A stretch of DNA of 64,000 nucleotides from Loxodes magnus (Eukaryota > Ciliophora > Karyorelictea > Loxodida > Loxodidae). Below the pieces are notes generated by a model. The model was not told the DNA's origin, did not search any database, and worked only from the letters and a program-made list of their open reading frames with translations. Position numbers and translations under genes: made by a program. Positions 63,719 to 64,000 of the stretch are shown here, piece by piece. The stretch is from positions 1,116,001 through 1,180,000 of the forward strand of contig CAMPDV010000019.1 in the NCBI GenBank assembly GCA_946699065.1, in the 5' to 3' direction. The stretch's first letter is position 1. Each line of letters starts with the position of its first letter.

Positions 63719-64000
63719 ATGCTTTAAAATTTATTTGTCATTTCGGTCATTCAATTCTAAGGAACGTTATAGTTAATCAGTTTCGTTGCTTTATAGACAA
63801 ATTTTATGCAATTTGTATGAGAATTTTTAGATGCATCTTACATAGACAAGGTCTTATAAGGCTGGCAATTGAAAGGCTATCCACAAATACTTTTTGCAAT
63901 TCCAGAGCAAACTGACATTGGAGAATAATTTGATTAATACTCTGTTTAGAAGATATCTGGGCTTGTCACATAACGCTTAAGTTCATTATGGCATTAAACC
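63719..64000 (+). CDS. 5' part of unknown gene, cut by window end
   Basis: From ATG 63719 one frame stays open to the end of the window with a single TGA read as Trp. The later part (YIDKVLQGWQLKGYPQILFA, IPEQTDIGEQF) looks coding, with clearly higher G+C than its surroundings. The start is uncertain and too little is visible to name a family. Confidence 0.4.

Noticed and set aside
1-64000. Ordinary standard-code ORFs of 60-106 codons on both strands
   Set aside because: Most are antisense or off-frame shadows of code-27 genes (for example 1873-2106 lies inside gene 1-2415, and 7682-7894 is off frame to the CNBP-type gene). Only pieces of the dynamin ORF are in the true frame.
1-64000. Assignment to Tetrahymena or Paramecium (UGA only stop)
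   Set aside because: Conserved internal TGA at Trp positions and 17-nt introns do not fit their code; Condylostoma is less likely because no gene here needs TAA or TAG as a stop.
1-64000. CRISPR arrays, tRNA or rRNA genes, telomere repeats
   Set aside because: I scanned for spaced direct repeats, T-loop GTTCRANNC contexts and CCCCAA/CCCTAA-like tracts; none fit. Hits such as ttcgaatcc near 33785 lie inside the Kelch gene.

Overview
The window reads as macronuclear-type DNA of a ciliate with a non-standard, ambiguous genetic code. TAA and TAG are glutamine throughout. TGA is the only plausible stop, yet it also occurs inside many reading frames at positions that are tryptophan in homologues or in paralogues within the window. 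That combination matches the karyorelict nuclear code (UAR = Gln; UGA = Trp or stop, as in Loxodes and relatives). The sequence is about 70-75% A+T, and introns are tiny (16-23 nt, mostly 17, GT...AG). Naming a karyorelict, probably Loxodes-like, is an inference from code and introns; no rRNA is present. Standard-code ORFs are therefore fragments, and I rebuilt genes by hand with this code. Several models close exactly in frame from ATG to TGA after intron removal, which supports them.

Layout. 1-2415 (+): 3' part of a large membrane protein whose full-length paralogue lies inverted at 24869-31660. 2834-13222 (+): a doubtful membrane ORF, two coiled-coil or helical proteins, a small protein, a seven-knuckle CNBP-type zinc finger protein, a polytopic membrane protein and two proteins of unknown function. 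13356-17822 (-): a minimal BAH-PHD chromatin reader, a polytopic membrane protein and a TTD14-type P-loop/CYTH-like protein with a membrane N-terminus. 17772-22154 (+): a coiled-coil protein and three unknown genes. 22253-31660 (-): a dynamin-related GTPase and the 2233-residue membrane protein. 31887-33284 (+): an unknown hydrophobic protein. 33592-36770 (-): a Kelch-repeat protein, a Stealth/GNPTAB-type phosphotransferase and an unknown protein. 37079-46688 (+): a 3189-residue golgin ending in a GRIP domain. 47484-50671 (-): a possible KEOPS CGI121-like protein, a Ku80 core protein without a recognisable vWA domain and a doubtful membrane protein. 52048-57961: an expanded SGNH/GDSL-hydrolase-like family, one tandem pair on + and one inverted copy on -. 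57962-64000: very A+T-rich and gene-poor, with a fragment of the same SGNH family captured in a chimeric ORF and a few short unknown ORFs.

Functional themes are membrane traffic (dynamin, GRIP golgin, Stealth enzyme, TTD14-like), chromatin and DNA ends (BAH-PHD, Ku80) and unnamed polytopic membrane proteins. Genes are packed tightly on both strands with no operon logic. I saw no rRNA, tRNA, CRISPR array, telomere repeat or intact transposon.
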